DNA of 45,863 bases from Deltaproteobacteria bacterium. GTDB lineage: Bacteria > Desulfobacterota > Desulfuromonadia > Desulfuromonadales > BM103. Made by a program: the position numbers and the translations under genes. Below the pieces are notes generated by a model that was given only the letters and a program-made list of their open reading frames with translations, had not been told where the DNA came from and did no database searches. The stretch's first letter is position 1, and every line of letters starts with the position of its first letter. Below are positions 20,091 through 32,252 of the stretch, piece after piece. The DNA lies in NCBI GenBank assembly GCA_024279915.1, contig JAJRRB010000023.1, positions 1 to 45,863 of the forward strand, in the 5' to 3' direction.

Positions 20091-20433
20091 CGGTCTCCAG
20101 GCGGGTAAAGACGGTTAAAAGTTCCCGGTCCACTTGTAAATGACTCAGGCATCGAGCTTGACGCTTGGCTATAATAGAAATATCCACAATTAAATCAAAG
20201 TGCTTGTGATTGTTTCTAAACAGGTCACGTATCCAACGCTTTAACAGATTGCGGTAAACAGCATTACCAACTTTGCTACTTACTGTTATCCCCAGACGAG
20301 AGAAGTCTCGTCCAGGGTTCACAATCACGACAAAATGGGTAGTGTGATAACGTTGTCCCTCTTGCCAGCATCGTTGGTAATCACTTGAACGACGTATGCG
20401 GCGAAACTTTTCAAGGCTATGCTCACCTTTCAC
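20077..20433 (-). CDS. rnpA: Ribonuclease P protein component
   Basis: 118 residues. RNR-like motif [14 protein letters not shown] plus the N-terminal [22 protein letters not shown] and [16 protein letters not shown]. It assists the RNase P RNA in processing tRNA 5' ends. The start is GTG at 20433, 14 nt after rpmH; no strong ribosome binding site is visible, so translation may be coupled to rpmH. The order rpmH-rnpA-yidD-yidC is conserved in bacteria. Confidence 0.92.
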   Translation of the reverse strand: MKGEHSLEKFRRIRRSSDYQRCWQEGQRYHTTHFVVIVNPGRDFSRLGITVSSKVGNAVYRNLLKRWIRDLFRNNHKHFDLIVDISIIAKRQARCLSHLQVDRELLTVFTRLETDEHV

Positions 20434-20447
20434 CCGCTGAGTCGATA

Positions 20448-20597
20448 TTATTTGATTGGGATCGAAACGGATAAAGACTTGCGGCCCCGGGCACGACGAC
20501 GTTTAATAATGTTAGAACCGCCATTTGAACGCATGCGTTTGCGGAAACCGTGGGTACGTTTACGACTGACTTTACTTGGTTGGTAAGTACGCTTCAT
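20448..20597 (-). CDS. rpmH: 50S ribosomal protein L34
   Basis: 49 residues starting [20 protein letters not shown], the L34 signature, with the basic core [15 protein letters not shown]. The usual protein is 44-46 residues; here the C-terminus has the short hydrophobic extension SIPIK after the normal LSV end. The ATG is preceded by GGAG 11 nt upstream. It is the first gene of the leftward rpmH-rnpA-yidD-yidC cluster and divergent from dnaA. Confidence 0.96.
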   Translation of the reverse strand: MKRTYQPSKVSRKRTHGFRKRMRSNGGSNIIKRRRARGRKSLSVSIPIK

Positions 20598-20650
20598 GAC
20601 TTTTATATCTCCTGTTTATCGGAATAGTTGGTAGCAATTGTGAACAGCAC

Positions 20651-20679
20651 TTTTAAGCATAGTTAAAAAACAAAGTCAA
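20651..20679 (-). promoter_or_regulatory. Putative rpmH promoter
   Basis: On the minus strand, TTGACT (20679-20674), a 17-nt spacer and TTAAAA (20656-20651). It lies 54 bp before the rpmH ATG. Confidence 0.5.
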
Positions 20680-20820
20680 GAACGAAAAGAATATCTGCTT
20701 TTAAACTATTCCTCTTAACTCCTTTTCACTTGCAATAAGAAACCGCCTCTGATAACCTTCGTTGTCAAGAATTGAGCCTTTAATTTTTATCTAACTCCCT
20801 GTTTTTAGGCCTTTTTAAAG

Positions 20821-20852
20821 TTATCCACAGTTGTTTAAAAGTTTGTGGATAA
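20821..20852. promoter_or_regulatory. Pair of perfect convergent DnaA boxes upstream of dnaA
   Basis: TTATCCACA at 20821-20829 and its reverse complement TGTGGATAA at 20844-20852, 14 bp apart and both exact matches to the consensus. They lie 54-85 bp before the dnaA ATG, so they can serve autoregulation of dnaA and origin assembly. Confidence 0.85.
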
Positions 20853-20905
20853 ACCCAACCTCAACGTCTCCTTCTGGAAACTTGGGCAAAGAGTATGATG
20901 CCGGT

Positions 20906-22261
20906 ATGAGTAAACTCTGGGATGACACCCTCGCACATTTGAAATTGAATCTCAGTCCTCAGCATTATTCAACCTGGATAAAACCATTGAGACTCGTCAA
21001 GATCGAGCAGGATATGGTTTATCTGGAAGTTCCAAACCGGTTTGTTCTTGACTGGGTTAAAGAAAACTACAGCAAACTCATACAAAAAATACTTTCCGAA
21101 ATCTCTGCCGTTACCTATCGAATTCAATTCACCGTTGACAGCAAGACCCGAGATAAACTGCCAAGCCGAACAACAGATTTAAATACAATAATTACTGAAA
21201 AAGTTAAAGAAAAGCCAATAGCCAACAACCATTCTGTAGCTATAAATCTGAATCGTAAATATACTTTTGACGCGTTTGTCGCTGGTTCATCAAATCAGTT
21301 TGCTTATGCTGCCGCCATGGCTGTCGCCAACAACCCGGCCACCACTTATAATCCTCTTTTCATCTACGGCGCTGTCGGTTTAGGCAAAACCCACCTGGCG
21401 AATGCCATAGGTAATGCAATTCTCAAAAAATCGCCGCACATGCGGATCTGTTACTATACTTCTGAAAAATTCATGAATGAACTGATCAATTCATTACGCT
21501 ACAATCGTATGGATGAATTCCGTAACAAGTTTCGCTCTATGGATGTTATTCTGATCGATGATATTCAGTTTATAGCGGGTAAAGAACGTACTCAGGAAGA
21601 GTTTTTCCATACTTTTAATGCCCTGTATGAATCACAGAAACAAATAATAGTTACATCCGATAAATTTCCAAAAGATATCCCCGGTCTCGAAGAAAGATTG
21701 CGTTCGCGCTTTGAATGGGGATTAATTGCCGATATACAGCCACCAGATGTAGAAACAAAGTTGGCTATTTTAAAAATGAAAGCGGAGCACAACAGTATAA
21801 AACTGCCGGAAGATGTTGCTCTTTTTCTCGCCAATTCCATCTGCAACAATGTCCGGGAACTAGAAGGTTACCTCATAAGAATTGGAGCTTATGCCAGCTT
21901 GACTGCTATTCCAGTTTCGCTGGAAATGGCCCGTGATGTTCTTAAAGATATACTCATAGAGCGGAATAGTGAATTATCTGTAGAAGAAATTATCAAGCGG
22001 GTCAGCAACCATTTCAATATGAAAATATCTGACATAAAATCAGCGAAAAGACTCAAGACTGTTGTACTGCCAAGACAAATAGCCATGTATCTATCACGGC
22101 AACTAACATCTTCCTCTTATCCGGAAATAGGTGATAGGTTTGGTGGTAAAGATCATTCAACCATTATTCATGCTATTCGTAAGATAGAAAGGCTTATGGA
22201 AGAAGATTTCCAATTAAAAAGCACGATCGAAAATTTAAGAAAAGAATTAACCAATGGATAA
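20906..22261 (+). CDS. dnaA: Chromosomal replication initiator DnaA
   Basis: 451 residues from the ATG at 20906 (MSKLWDDTLAHLKLNLSPQHYSTW, the usual N-terminus). A frame open from TTG at 20831 would run through the DnaA boxes and is rejected. The AAA+ domain has Walker A GAVGLGKT at about 155-162 and Walker B ILIDDIQFI. The C-terminal DNA-binding domain carries the signature DRFGGKDHSTIIHAIRKIE. It binds DnaA boxes, melts the origin and loads the helicase. Neighbouring DnaA boxes suggest autoregulation. The ribosome binding site is weak. Confidence 0.95.
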   Translation: MSKLWDDTLAHLKLNLSPQHYSTWIKPLRLVKIEQDMVYLEVPNRFVLDWVKENYSKLIQKILSEISAVTYRIQFTVDSKTRDKLPSRTTDLNTIITEKVKEKPIANNHSVAINLNRKYTFDAFVAGSSNQFAYAAAMAVANNPATTYNPLFIYGAVGLGKTHLANAIGNAILKKSPHMRICYYTSEKFMNELINSLRYNRMDEFRNKFRSMDVILIDDIQFIAGKERTQEEFFHTFNALYESQKQIIVTSDKFPKDIPGLEERLRSRFEWGLIADIQPPDVETKLAILKMKAEHNSIKLPEDVALFLANSICNNVRELEGYLIRIGAYASLTAIPVSLEMARDVLKDILIERNSELSVEEIIKRVSNHFNMKISDIKSAKRLKTVVLPRQIAMYLSRQLTSSSYPEIGDRFGGKDHSTIIHAIRKIERLMEEDFQLKSTIENLRKELTNG

Positions 22262-22490
22262 GTTGTTTATAAAGTGAGGCATAACCTGTGTTTAAAATGA
22301 GCTTTTTTAAAAATAGCCTTTTATCCCCATTTCATAAACAGTTTTTACCGTAAGTTTTAAACTCATTAAGTGCTTAATATTTAACCATAAAAACAGTTTT
22401 TAAACTAATTAACAGGCCCTATTACTACTACTAGCTTTTAGTTTATTAAATATTAAATATAAGTATAACCTGTTGATGGAGGAGGTCATC
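22262..22490. other. oriC: Candidate oriC: dnaA-dnaN intergenic region with DnaA-trio and AT-rich unwinding stretch
   Basis: This AT-rich gap shows, in order: a near-consensus DnaA box TTATCCCCA (22321-22329); two 15-bp direct repeats TTTTAAACT(C/A)ATTAA at 22355-22369 and 22398-22412, with a second 12-bp repeat AAACAGTTTTTA at 22336 and 22391; a short GC cluster AGGCCCT (22414-22420); ATTACTACTACTAG (22421-22434); and an almost pure A/T stretch (22435-22466). GC cluster, ACT/CTA trinucleotides and AT-rich DNA in this order match the basal unwinding system known from Bacillus. The dnaN ribosome binding site follows. Confidence 0.65.
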
Positions 22491-23603
22491 GTGAATTTCA
22501 CTATAGAAAAAGAAGTTTTTCTCAAAGGACTTGCCAGAGTCCAGGGGATTGTTGAAAAGCGTAATACCATCCCAGTTCTTTCCAATGTTCTTCTGGAAGG
22601 GATCGATGGTGAATTACACCTGACAGCAACAGATCTCGAAGTGGGGATGCAGTCATCCTATCCGGCTAATATCCGTAAGCCTGGCAAAGTGACTGTCTCT
22701 GCTAAAAAACTTTATGAAATTATAAAAGAATTACCAGATAACGAGATAAGTTTTAATGCTAAAGATAACTGCTGGATAGAAGTAGAATGTGGTAAGGCGC
22801 AATTTAATATTGTTGGTTTGTCAGCGGATGAATTTCCTACTTTTCCCAAACCTGATAATGACAATTTTATATCCCTTGCCAGTTCTCTCTGCAAGGAGAT
22901 GATAGAGAAAACCTTTTTTGCTGTTTCTCAAGACGAAAGTAAATACAATCTGAATGGAATTTTTTGTCAGGTTCAAAAGGAGACAAATCAGCTGCGCATG
23001 GTCGCTACAGATGGCCATCGTCTGTCAATGATAGATAAAAAAATAGAGGCTGTTGAGAGTTCAGAATTATCAAAAGGCGTTATTTTACCGCGTAAAGGTA
23101 TTTTAGAATTAAAAAAGCTAGCAGAAGAAGGCGAGGGTGACCTACAACTTGGTTTTATGGATAATAATGCTGTCGTCAGAAAAGATAAAACAGTTATTAT
23201 TATGCGTCTTATTGACGGTGAATTTCCCGATTATAGTCGGGTTATTCCCAAGACCAATGAACAAAAAGCATTCATTGCAGTTTACCCTTTTCTGCATGCC
23301 TTGCGGCGCATGATTATTTTATCCAGCGAAAAATCGCGTGGCGTTAAGATGAATTTTAAAAACAATCTTCTTGAAGTTTCATCATCCAACCCTGAGTTAG
23401 GTGATGCTCGCGAAGAGTTAGATATTGAATATCAGGGTCCTGAACTTTCTGTTGGTTTCAATGCCCGCTATCTACTGGATATATTGCAAGTACAGGATCA
23501 AGATAATATTTGCATGATTCTTAAGGATAATCTTTCTCCAGGATTGATTAAGCCGATCGATGAAGATGGCTATCTCGCTGTTATCATGCCGATGCGGCTC
23601 TAA
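22491..23603 (+). CDS. dnaN: DNA polymerase III beta sliding clamp
   Basis: 370 residues from the GTG at 22491 (MNFTIEKEVFLKGLARVQGIVEKRNTIPVLSNVLLE), which has an ideal GGAGGAGG 5 nt upstream; an in-frame TTG further up is not used. Three repeated clamp domains are present and the protein ends with VIMPMRL. It forms the ring that tethers polymerase III to DNA. It lies between the candidate origin and recF and is followed by a hairpin terminator. Confidence 0.96.
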   Translation: MNFTIEKEVFLKGLARVQGIVEKRNTIPVLSNVLLEGIDGELHLTATDLEVGMQSSYPANIRKPGKVTVSAKKLYEIIKELPDNEISFNAKDNCWIEVECGKAQFNIVGLSADEFPTFPKPDNDNFISLASSLCKEMIEKTFFAVSQDESKYNLNGIFCQVQKETNQLRMVATDGHRLSMIDKKIEAVESSELSKGVILPRKGILELKKLAEEGEGDLQLGFMDNNAVVRKDKTVIIMRLIDGEFPDYSRVIPKTNEQKAFIAVYPFLHALRRMIILSSEKSRGVKMNFKNNLLEVSSSNPELGDAREELDIEYQGPELSVGFNARYLLDILQVQDQDNICMILKDNLSPGLIKPIDEDGYLAVIMPMRL

Positions 23604-23615
23604 ACAGGATTTTTA

Positions 23616-23644
23616 GAAAAAAGCCTTTGTTTGGGGCTTTTTTC
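23616..23644 (+). terminator. Intrinsic terminator after dnaN
   Basis: Stem GAAAAAAGCC (23616-23625) and GGCTTTTTTC (23635-23644) with a 9-nt loop; the T-run is in the 3' arm. It lies 13 nt after the dnaN stop and 12 nt before recF, so recF may be expressed by read-through. Confidence 0.75.
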
Positions 23645-23655
23645 TTGATAGCCGT

Positions 23656-24759
23656 ATGATTTTAGAAAAACTGAAGCTTCGCTGTTACCGTAATCTGGCA
23701 GGAGTGGATCTTGTCTGGAATGAGCATTTTAATGTCATTTATGGCGAAAATGCTCAAGGCAAAACCAATCTGCTCGAAGCTATCTACTTGCTGGGACACC
23801 TGAAGAGTTTTCGTAGTGCGAGAGGTCAGGAGCTAATTGAGCATACGGCTGAATCAGCGTGGATTGGTGCTGTTGTTAATAAAGGCGGAGTTATCCATCA
23901 ACTTGAAATAGGCTTGCAGAGAAAAGGACGCAATCCTCGAGTTGACGGAAAAACAGTTAAAAAGCTCAGTCAGTTTCTTGGTTATTTGCGAACGGTTCTC
24001 TTTACACCAGAAGAGCTAAGTAATATCAAGGGTTTTCCTGCTGGACGCAGGGCATTACTTGACCGGGCCATTCTACAAACGGAGCCTGCTTATCTTGATC
24101 GTGTTCAGGAATATGACAAGATATTGCGTCAACGTAATCAACTATTGAAACAGCAGGCTAATGAAGCTGAATTGGTGCCTTGGACAGAAGCTCTGATTAA
24201 CACAGGCAGCCGTATACGTTATGATCGAACAAAATACCTGCAAAGATTTCTACCCCTTCTTTGCCAGGTTTACAAAGAAATAACCGGAGGTACAGAGTCT
24301 GCAGGATTGAACTACACTGTTGAGCTTAATTCGCAGGAAGAATTAAGAGTTCAATTGGCTGCAACTTTTGCAAGATTAGCATCTCGAGAGAGAAAATTAG
24401 GTTTATCACTGGCCGGACCTCATCGTGATGATCTGGATTTTCTGGTCGATGAGCGTTCCCTACGTTCCTTTGGATCACAGGGACAGCAAAGATCTTTTCT
24501 CCTGGCTTTTAAAGCTGCTCAGGTTATGGATCTGGAAGAAGAGCATCAAGAACCACCTGTTCTACTGCTTGATGATCTGGCCAGTGAGCTGGACAGTCGT
24601 CGCCAGGAAGGTTTCTTTAATTTTCTGTTGAATCGTCGCGGTCAGGTATTTCTGACTTCCGCACAACAACCATTGTTGGCAGATAATATTCAACAGACGG
24701 CAAGTTTTTTCAAGGTAGACCAGGGTTTGGTCTCCGCCACATCCCCAGAACGAGGGTGA
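23656..24759 (+). CDS. recF: DNA replication and repair protein RecF
   Basis: 367 residues. SMC-like ATPase: Walker A GENAQGKT at 30-37, the family start [14 protein letters not shown], signature motif [19 protein letters not shown], and Walker [14 protein letters not shown]. With RecO/RecR it loads RecA at gaps. The stop codon is one base before the gyrB ATG, so recF-gyrB are co-transcribed. No clear ribosome binding site precedes the ATG. Confidence 0.93.
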   Translation: MILEKLKLRCYRNLAGVDLVWNEHFNVIYGENAQGKTNLLEAIYLLGHLKSFRSARGQELIEHTAESAWIGAVVNKGGVIHQLEIGLQRKGRNPRVDGKTVKKLSQFLGYLRTVLFTPEELSNIKGFPAGRRALLDRAILQTEPAYLDRVQEYDKILRQRNQLLKQQANEAELVPWTEALINTGSRIRYDRTKYLQRFLPLLCQVYKEITGGTESAGLNYTVELNSQEELRVQLAATFARLASRERKLGLSLAGPHRDDLDFLVDERSLRSFGSQGQQRSFLLAFKAAQVMDLEEEHQEPPVLLLDDLASELDSRRQEGFFNFLLNRRGQVFLTSAQQPLLADNIQQTASFFKVDQGLVSATSPERG

Positions 24760-24760
24760 C

Positions 24761-27148
<2,388 letters not shown>

Positions 27149-27243
27149 ACGATGTAGCGAGTAACGGGTAGCGGTTGGTGAGGATAAAACGACATCACGC
27201 GCAACACGCAACACGCCACTGATTTTCCGGAGGAAAATCGAGA
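27149..27243 (+). other. gyrB-gyrA spacer with short internal repeats
   Basis: This 95-bp gap contains short tandem-like motifs (GTAGCGAGTAACGGGTAGCGG and CGCAACACGCAACACGCC) followed by GGAGG 10 nt before the gyrA ATG. No promoter or terminator is evident. It looks like a small intergenic repeat fragment. Confidence 0.4.
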
Positions 27244-29748
27244 ATGCTTTCAGAACAGAACAAAGTCAGCGTCAACATTGAAGATGAAATGCGCAAGTCC
27301 TACATGGACTATGCGATGAGCGTAATCGTCGGTCGGGCTCTTCCGGATGTGCGAGACGGTCTCAAGCCAGTTCACCGGCGAGTGCTTTTCGCCATGAGCG
27401 AGCTGAACAACGACTACAACAAACCGTACAAGAAATCGGCACGTGTGGTTGGTGACGTGATTGGTAAGTATCATCCCCATGGTGACTCTGCGGTTTATGA
27501 CACCATCGTTCGTATGGCTCAGGATTTCTCCATGCGCCACCCGCTGATTGATGGCCAGGGAAACTTTGGTTCGGTTGATGGCGACTCGGCGGCGGCTATG
27601 CGTTATACCGAAGTTCGCATGGATCGCTTGGCTCATGAACTGCTCAACGACCTCGACAAGGATACTGTTGAGTTCGGGGCCAACTACGATGATTCTCTCG
27701 AAGAACCTCTGGTCTTACCCTGCAAGTTTCCCAACCTGCTGGTCAACGGTTCCGAGGGGATTGCGGTTGGTATGGCGACCAAGATCCCGCCGCACAACCT
27801 GAGTGAAATAATCAATGGCCTGATTGCGGTGATCGATAACCCGAAACTTGAGATCGAAGCACTCTTTGAGCATATTCCTGGTCCAGATTTTCCGACCGGT
27901 GGTTTCATTATGGGTCGGGATAGCATCCATCAGGCTTACCGCACCGGGCGTGGCATCATTCCGATGCGTGCCAAGGCAATGGTCGAGCAGAACAGCCGCA
28001 CCGGTCGCGAGAGTATCATCGTTACCGAGATACCTTTCCAGGTTAATAAAGCCCGTCTGATAGAAAAAATTGCCGACCTGGTGCGAAACAAGAAGATTGA
28101 GGGTATCTCCGATTTGCGTGATGAGTCGGATCGCGATGGGATGCGCATCGTCATCGAACTGAAACGTGACAGCATTCCCCAGGTGGTACTCAACCAGCTC
28201 TACAAAATGACGGTGATGCACTCGTCGTTCGGTATCATCATGCTGGCGATTGTCAAAGGACAACCGAAAATTCTGACGCTACGCGAGGTACTGGACTACT
28301 TTATCGATCATCGTAAAGAAATTGTCACTCGCCGGACCTTGTTTGAGCTGAAGAAAGCCGAGGCCCGTGCCCATATCCTGGAAGGTCTCAAGATTGCCCT
28401 GGACAACCTTGATGAAGTGATTCAGGTCATCAAGTCCAGCGCTAACCCGGCCGAGGCCAAGGGAAGGTTGATCGCTCGCTTCGAACTGAGTGAGATCCAG
28501 GCCCAGGCGATTCTTGAAATGCGCTTGCATCGCCTGACCGGGCTTGAGCGCGACAAGATTATGGAGGAGTACAAGCAGCTTTTAGCTCTAATCGAAAGAC
28601 TTAAAGAGATTCTTGCCAGCGAGATAGAGATTCTCAAGATCATTAAGGGTGAACTGATAGAGATCAAAGATCGCTTCAGTAACCCGCGCCGCACCGAGAT
28701 CATCGCCGTGGCTGCAGACCTCTCCATTGAAGACATGATCGTTGAAGAAGATATGGTGGTTACCGTGTCACATTCCGGTTACATCAAACGCAACGCGGTT
28801 TCACTCTACCGGGCGCAAAGACGCGGTGGTAAAGGCGCAACCGGTATGCGTCCCAAGGAGGAGGATTTCGTTGAAAACCTCTTTATTGCTTCGACCCACA
28901 GCTATGTGTTGATCTTTACCAACAAAGGTAAGGTTTACTGGCTCAAGGTCCATGAAATTCCGCAGGGTGGCCGCGCTGCACGCGGCAAAGCAGTCGTTAA
29001 CCTGTTGAACCTGGCTGAAGGAGAAAGCGTAAAAACAATTCTGCCGGTTAAGGAGTTCACCGAGGGTCGTTTCATTATTACGGCGACAGAGAAGGGTACG
29101 GTTAAGAAAACCGACCTGATGGCCTATTCCCATCCACGTCAGGGTGGCATCATTGCCTTGACTATCGATGATGATGACAGCCTGATCTCGGCACGGCTAA
29201 CCGATGGCTCCATGGATATTATGTTGGCCAGCCATAATGGCAAATCGATTCGTTTTGACGAGTCTGACGCCAGGGCAATGGGACGTACGGCCCGTGGTGT
29301 CCGTGGTATGAAGCTTGAGGGTGGTGATAAGATCATCGGTATGGAAGTGGTTTCCGATGCGACTTCGGCAACCCTCGTCTCTGTAACTGAGTCGGGTTTC
29401 GGTAAGCGTACCAGCCTCGGTGAGTATCGGGTCCGGAGTCGCGGTGGTAAAGGCATTATCACAATCAAAACCGGAGGGCGAAACGGCCAGGTGGTCGATG
29501 TCAAGCTGGTGTATAACGAGTCTGACCTCATGTTTATTACCGATCGTGGCAAAGTGTTACGCACCCGCGTCAGCGCCCTTTCGATTATCGGCCGTAACAC
29601 CATGGGTGTACGCCTGATGGTGCTGGAAGCGGATGAAAGAATTGTTGCGGTCGCCAAACTGGCAGAGAAGGAAGATGACGAAGGAAATCCAGAAATTGAA
29701 GAAACAGCTCCTGATGGCGGAGCTGAAGCGCCAGGGGAAGGCGCCTAA
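27244..29748 (+). CDS. gyrA: DNA gyrase subunit A
   Basis: 834 residues, intact. The catalytic Tyr121 is in [11 protein letters not shown]. The quinolone-determining region reads [15 protein letters not shown] with Ser82 and Asp86, the susceptible-type residues. The C-terminal beta-pinwheel contains the GyrA-box QRRGGKG, which wraps DNA for negative supercoiling, and the tail is acidic ([12 protein letters not shown]...). With GyrB it introduces negative supercoils using ATP. The 3' end overlaps the start of the TPR gene. Confidence 0.96.
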   Translation: MLSEQNKVSVNIEDEMRKSYMDYAMSVIVGRALPDVRDGLKPVHRRVLFAMSELNNDYNKPYKKSARVVGDVIGKYHPHGDSAVYDTIVRMAQDFSMRHPLIDGQGNFGSVDGDSAAAMRYTEVRMDRLAHELLNDLDKDTVEFGANYDDSLEEPLVLPCKFPNLLVNGSEGIAVGMATKIPPHNLSEIINGLIAVIDNPKLEIEALFEHIPGPDFPTGGFIMGRDSIHQAYRTGRGIIPMRAKAMVEQNSRTGRESIIVTEIPFQVNKARLIEKIADLVRNKKIEGISDLRDESDRDGMRIVIELKRDSIPQVVLNQLYKMTVMHSSFGIIMLAIVKGQPKILTLREVLDYFIDHRKEIVTRRTLFELKKAEARAHILEGLKIALDNLDEVIQVIKSSANPAEAKGRLIARFELSEIQAQAILEMRLHRLTGLERDKIMEEYKQLLALIERLKEILASEIEILKIIKGELIEIKDRFSNPRRTEIIAVAADLSIEDMIVEEDMVVTVSHSGYIKRNAVSLYRAQRRGGKGATGMRPKEEDFVENLFIASTHSYVLIFTNKGKVYWLKVHEIPQGGRAARGKAVVNLLNLAEGESVKTILPVKEFTEGRFIITATEKGTVKKTDLMAYSHPRQGGIIALTIDDDDSLISARLTDGSMDIMLASHNGKSIRFDESDARAMGRTARGVRGMKLEGGDKIIGMEVVSDATSATLVSVTESGFGKRTSLGEYRVRSRGGKGIITIKTGGRNGQVVDVKLVYNESDLMFITDRGKVLRTRVSALSIIGRNTMGVRLMVLEADERIVAVAKLAEKEDDEGNPEIEETAPDGGAEAPGEGA

Positions 29749-30559
29749 AAAACGGCTCTGGGTTTTTCTTGCTCTGACTTTTGCGTTACTGGTTGCGGCC
29801 GGTGTTTTTTGGTATAACGCCAACCTGCAGACGAGACTCGAAGAGACGTTTCAGAAAGGCCTGGCACTCAGACAAGCAGGAAAGTACGTTGAGGCGGTTG
29901 AACTTTTTGAGCGGTTGCACGATGAGTACCCTGATTTTGCACGGGTTCCCCAATCGCTCTTTCAGGTGGGCGAAATACAGGACTTATATCAGAATCGTTA
30001 TTCAGACGCCTTGTTGACCTATCTCATGCTGGAACGGGATTATCCCGATGCTGCAGAAGTGGTTCCAGCCAGAAAACAGGTTGCCGGACTTTACAAGTAC
30101 CGTCTCAGTGATTGCGATCAGGCGATAGCGGTTTACCAGAAAGTACTTGATCAGCCTGGCCCGGAGAATGACTTGATGCAGTACGAGGTGGCTGACTGTT
30201 ATTTTCGCCTGAACAATTTTGATCAGGCCAGGATTGAGTTTGACAGCCTGCGCAAGAAACATCCGCTGAGCCCTCTGATTGCCGAGGTGCAGTATCGGAT
30301 TGCCATGACCTACGCTCTGGAAGGCAAGCTTCCCGAGGCCGCCGGTGCCTATCAGTTGGTGATGGAACGCTGGGCAGATAGCCCCTACGCCCTCGAGGCA
30401 CGTTTCGGCCTGGCAACGGTTCTGGAAGAGCAGGAAGAGTTGCTTGAGGCGCTGAAAATTCTCGAAAGCCTGGCTGGAATTTATCCCAATCAGGGTATAC
30501 TGGAGAGAAAAACGGTGCAGGTGCGCGAGCGCATCGCAAAGAAGAAAAAGGCCATCTGA
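29675..30559 (+). CDS. Membrane-anchored tetratricopeptide-repeat protein
   Basis: 294 residues from the ATG at 29675 ([20 protein letters not shown]), preceded by GAGAAGG and overlapping gyrA by 74 nt. A basic, coiled N-terminus is followed by one membrane helix ([20 protein letters not shown], about 28-47). About five TPR-like helix pairs follow ([30 protein letters not shown], later [15 protein letters not shown] and [26 protein letters not shown]). It resembles YfgC/YbgF-like assembly scaffolds exposed on the periplasmic side. Function unknown; it is translated in an operon with gyrA and gpsA. Confidence 0.75.
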   Translation: MTKEIQKLKKQLLMAELKRQGKAPKKRLWVFLALTFALLVAAGVFWYNANLQTRLEETFQKGLALRQAGKYVEAVELFERLHDEYPDFARVPQSLFQVGEIQDLYQNRYSDALLTYLMLERDYPDAAEVVPARKQVAGLYKYRLSDCDQAIAVYQKVLDQPGPENDLMQYEVADCYFRLNNFDQARIEFDSLRKKHPLSPLIAEVQYRIAMTYALEGKLPEAAGAYQLVMERWADSPYALEARFGLATVLEEQEELLEALKILESLAGIYPNQGILERKTVQVRERIAKKKKAI

Positions 30560-30568
30560 GGTTTTATC

Positions 30569-31573
30569 ATGATGAAAATCGGCGTCATCGGAGCAGGCAG
30601 TTGGGGAACAACCCTTGCCAACGTCTTAGCGAAAAAAGGCTTTGCTGTTACCCTCTGGGTGTATGAACAAGACCTGGCTGCTCGCCTGCCTGAGACCCGC
30701 ATCAATGATCTTTTCCTCGATGGCATAAAGCTCTCCCCAAACCTCTCCTATACCAATGATCTCGCTGAAGCTGTTCAGGGCCGTCAAGTTCTGGTGCTGG
30801 TGTCGCCATCGCAGGTCATGCGTCCTGTCCTTAAACAACTTAAACCACACCTGGCGGACGACTGTCTGCTGATTTCGGCAGCCAAAGGGATTGAAAACGA
30901 TACCTTGCTGACCATGTCGGAAGTTCTGCAGGAACGTCTTGGAACAGAGGTCAAGCAGCGTAGCGCCTTTCTTTCCGGGCCATCTTTTGCCAGAGAGGTC
31001 GCCGCAGAACAGCCTACCGCTGTCGCTGTGGCCGCTGATGACCTGGCGGTTGCGACACGGGTGCAGGAGCTGTTCAGCACCGAGTATTTCCGGGTTTATA
31101 CCAATCAGGATGTTGTTGGTATTGAAATTGGCGGAGCGATGAAGAACGTGATTGCCCTGGCCGCTGGCGTGAGCGACGGTCTTGGTTTCAACCATAATGC
31201 GCGTGCCGCCCTGATTACGCGCGGTCTGGCCGAAATAACTCGCCTTGGCGTAGCCCTGGGCGCTCAAGAAGCGACGTTTTCCGGCCTAGCGGGCATGGGC
31301 GACCTGGTGTTGACTTGTACCGGCGATCTTTCTCGCAACCGTTCGGTCGGTATCGAACTGGGGCGAGGTCGCAAGCTGGACGAAATTCTCAACCAGATGC
31401 GTATGGTCGCAGAAGGGGTTAAAACAACTCTCTCGGCTTACCAACTGGCAAGCAAACTCGGTGTGGCCATGCCAATCACCGAACAGATGTACATGATCCT
31501 TTACGAAGAGAAGGATCCAAAGCAGGCGGTTGCTGATCTCATGAATCGAGCTCTTTCCTCAGAAGACGAATAG
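30569..31573 (+). CDS. gpsA: Glycerol-3-phosphate dehydrogenase [NAD(P)+]
   Basis: 334 residues. N-terminal NAD-binding Rossmann motif IGVIGAGSWGTTLANVLAKKG; middle motif GPSFAREVAAEQPTAV; catalytic region GAMKNVIALAAGVSDGLGFNHNARAALITRGLAE. It makes sn-glycerol-3-phosphate from dihydroxyacetone phosphate for phospholipid synthesis. ATG codons at 30569 and 30572 are both possible. It is close behind the TPR gene (9 nt). Confidence 0.95.
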   Translation: MMKIGVIGAGSWGTTLANVLAKKGFAVTLWVYEQDLAARLPETRINDLFLDGIKLSPNLSYTNDLAEAVQGRQVLVLVSPSQVMRPVLKQLKPHLADDCLLISAAKGIENDTLLTMSEVLQERLGTEVKQRSAFLSGPSFAREVAAEQPTAVAVAADDLAVATRVQELFSTEYFRVYTNQDVVGIEIGGAMKNVIALAAGVSDGLGFNHNARAALITRGLAEITRLGVALGAQEATFSGLAGMGDLVLTCTGDLSRNRSVGIELGRGRKLDEILNQMRMVAEGVKTTLSAYQLASKLGVAMPITEQMYMILYEEKDPKQAVADLMNRALSSEDE

Positions 31574-31624
31574 TCGCCGCTGCCAGGTAACGGTTTCAAA
31601 CCATTAAGAAAGGGATAAAAGACA

Positions 31625-32194
31625 ATGAAAAGAATTTTACTGAGTATGCTTTTTGTCACTCTACTGCTGAGCTCTTCGGCTCTTGCTACAGAGTTGGTTG
31701 TTATCGAAACCAATTATGGCGACATGACTGTGGAGCTGAACACTGAAAAAGCCCCTCTGTCAGTGGCTAACTTTCTGACCTATGCTGATTCTGGCCATTA
31801 TACCGACACAATCTTTCATCGAGTCATCAAGAACTTTATGATTCAGGGCGGAAATTTCAGCACCGAAATGGCGCCGAAAAAAACCAGAGGGAAGATCAAG
31901 AATGAAGCCAGCAATGGTCTGCGCAACCTGCGTGGCACCATAGCCATGGCGCGAACCGGGGAGGTTGATAGTGCCACCAGTCAGTTTTTCATCAACCTCA
32001 AGGACAACGGGTTTCTCGATCACAGAAACACCACGATCAAAGGTTATGGTTACGCTGTTTTCGGCAAGGTCGTCAAAGGCATGGACGTGGTGAACAAGAT
32101 CGGTACCAGCCCAACCCACACTTATCAGCGCTTCAGTGATGTCCCCGTGGAGCCAGTTATAATTCGTAGCGTTAAGCGGGTAAAGCAACCATAG
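31625..32194 (+). CDS. ppiA: Periplasmic peptidyl-prolyl cis-trans isomerase, cyclophilin type
   Basis: 189 residues. The signal peptide is about residues 1-21 (MKRILLSMLFVTLLLSSSALA). The cyclophilin core is compact and bacterial: FHRVIKNFMIQGG, GTIAMARTGEVDSATSQFFINLKDN and the late YAVFGKVVKGMDVVNKI. The signal peptide places it in the periplasm, hence PpiA rather than PpiB. It catalyses proline isomerisation during protein folding. AAGGGATAAAAGACA precedes the ATG as ribosome binding site. Confidence 0.88.
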   Translation: MKRILLSMLFVTLLLSSSALATELVVIETNYGDMTVELNTEKAPLSVANFLTYADSGHYTDTIFHRVIKNFMIQGGNFSTEMAPKKTRGKIKNEASNGLRNLRGTIAMARTGEVDSATSQFFINLKDNGFLDHRNTTIKGYGYAVFGKVVKGMDVVNKIGTSPTHTYQRFSDVPVEPVIIRSVKRVKQP

Positions 32195-32252
32195 GCCAGT
32201 TGTCATAATTCCAGAGCAGTCAGTTTGACAGGCTGTCAGCAGCGAGGCAGGT

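Larger units (their letters stand above)
20598..20905. other. rpmH-dnaA divergent intergenic region with promoters and DnaA boxes
   Basis: This 308-bp gene-free region holds the minus-strand rpmH promoter (20651-20679), a plausible dnaA promoter (TTGTCA 20762-20767, 17 nt, TTTTAT 20785-20790) and a pair of perfect convergent DnaA boxes. It is AT-rich, especially 20640-20720. It is one of the two candidate parts of the replication origin, the other being 22262-22490. Confidence 0.6.

Noticed and set aside
20831-20905. N-terminal extension of DnaA from TTG
   Set aside because: It would translate the DnaA boxes and gives residues not seen in DnaA; the ATG at 20906 gives the typical N-terminus.
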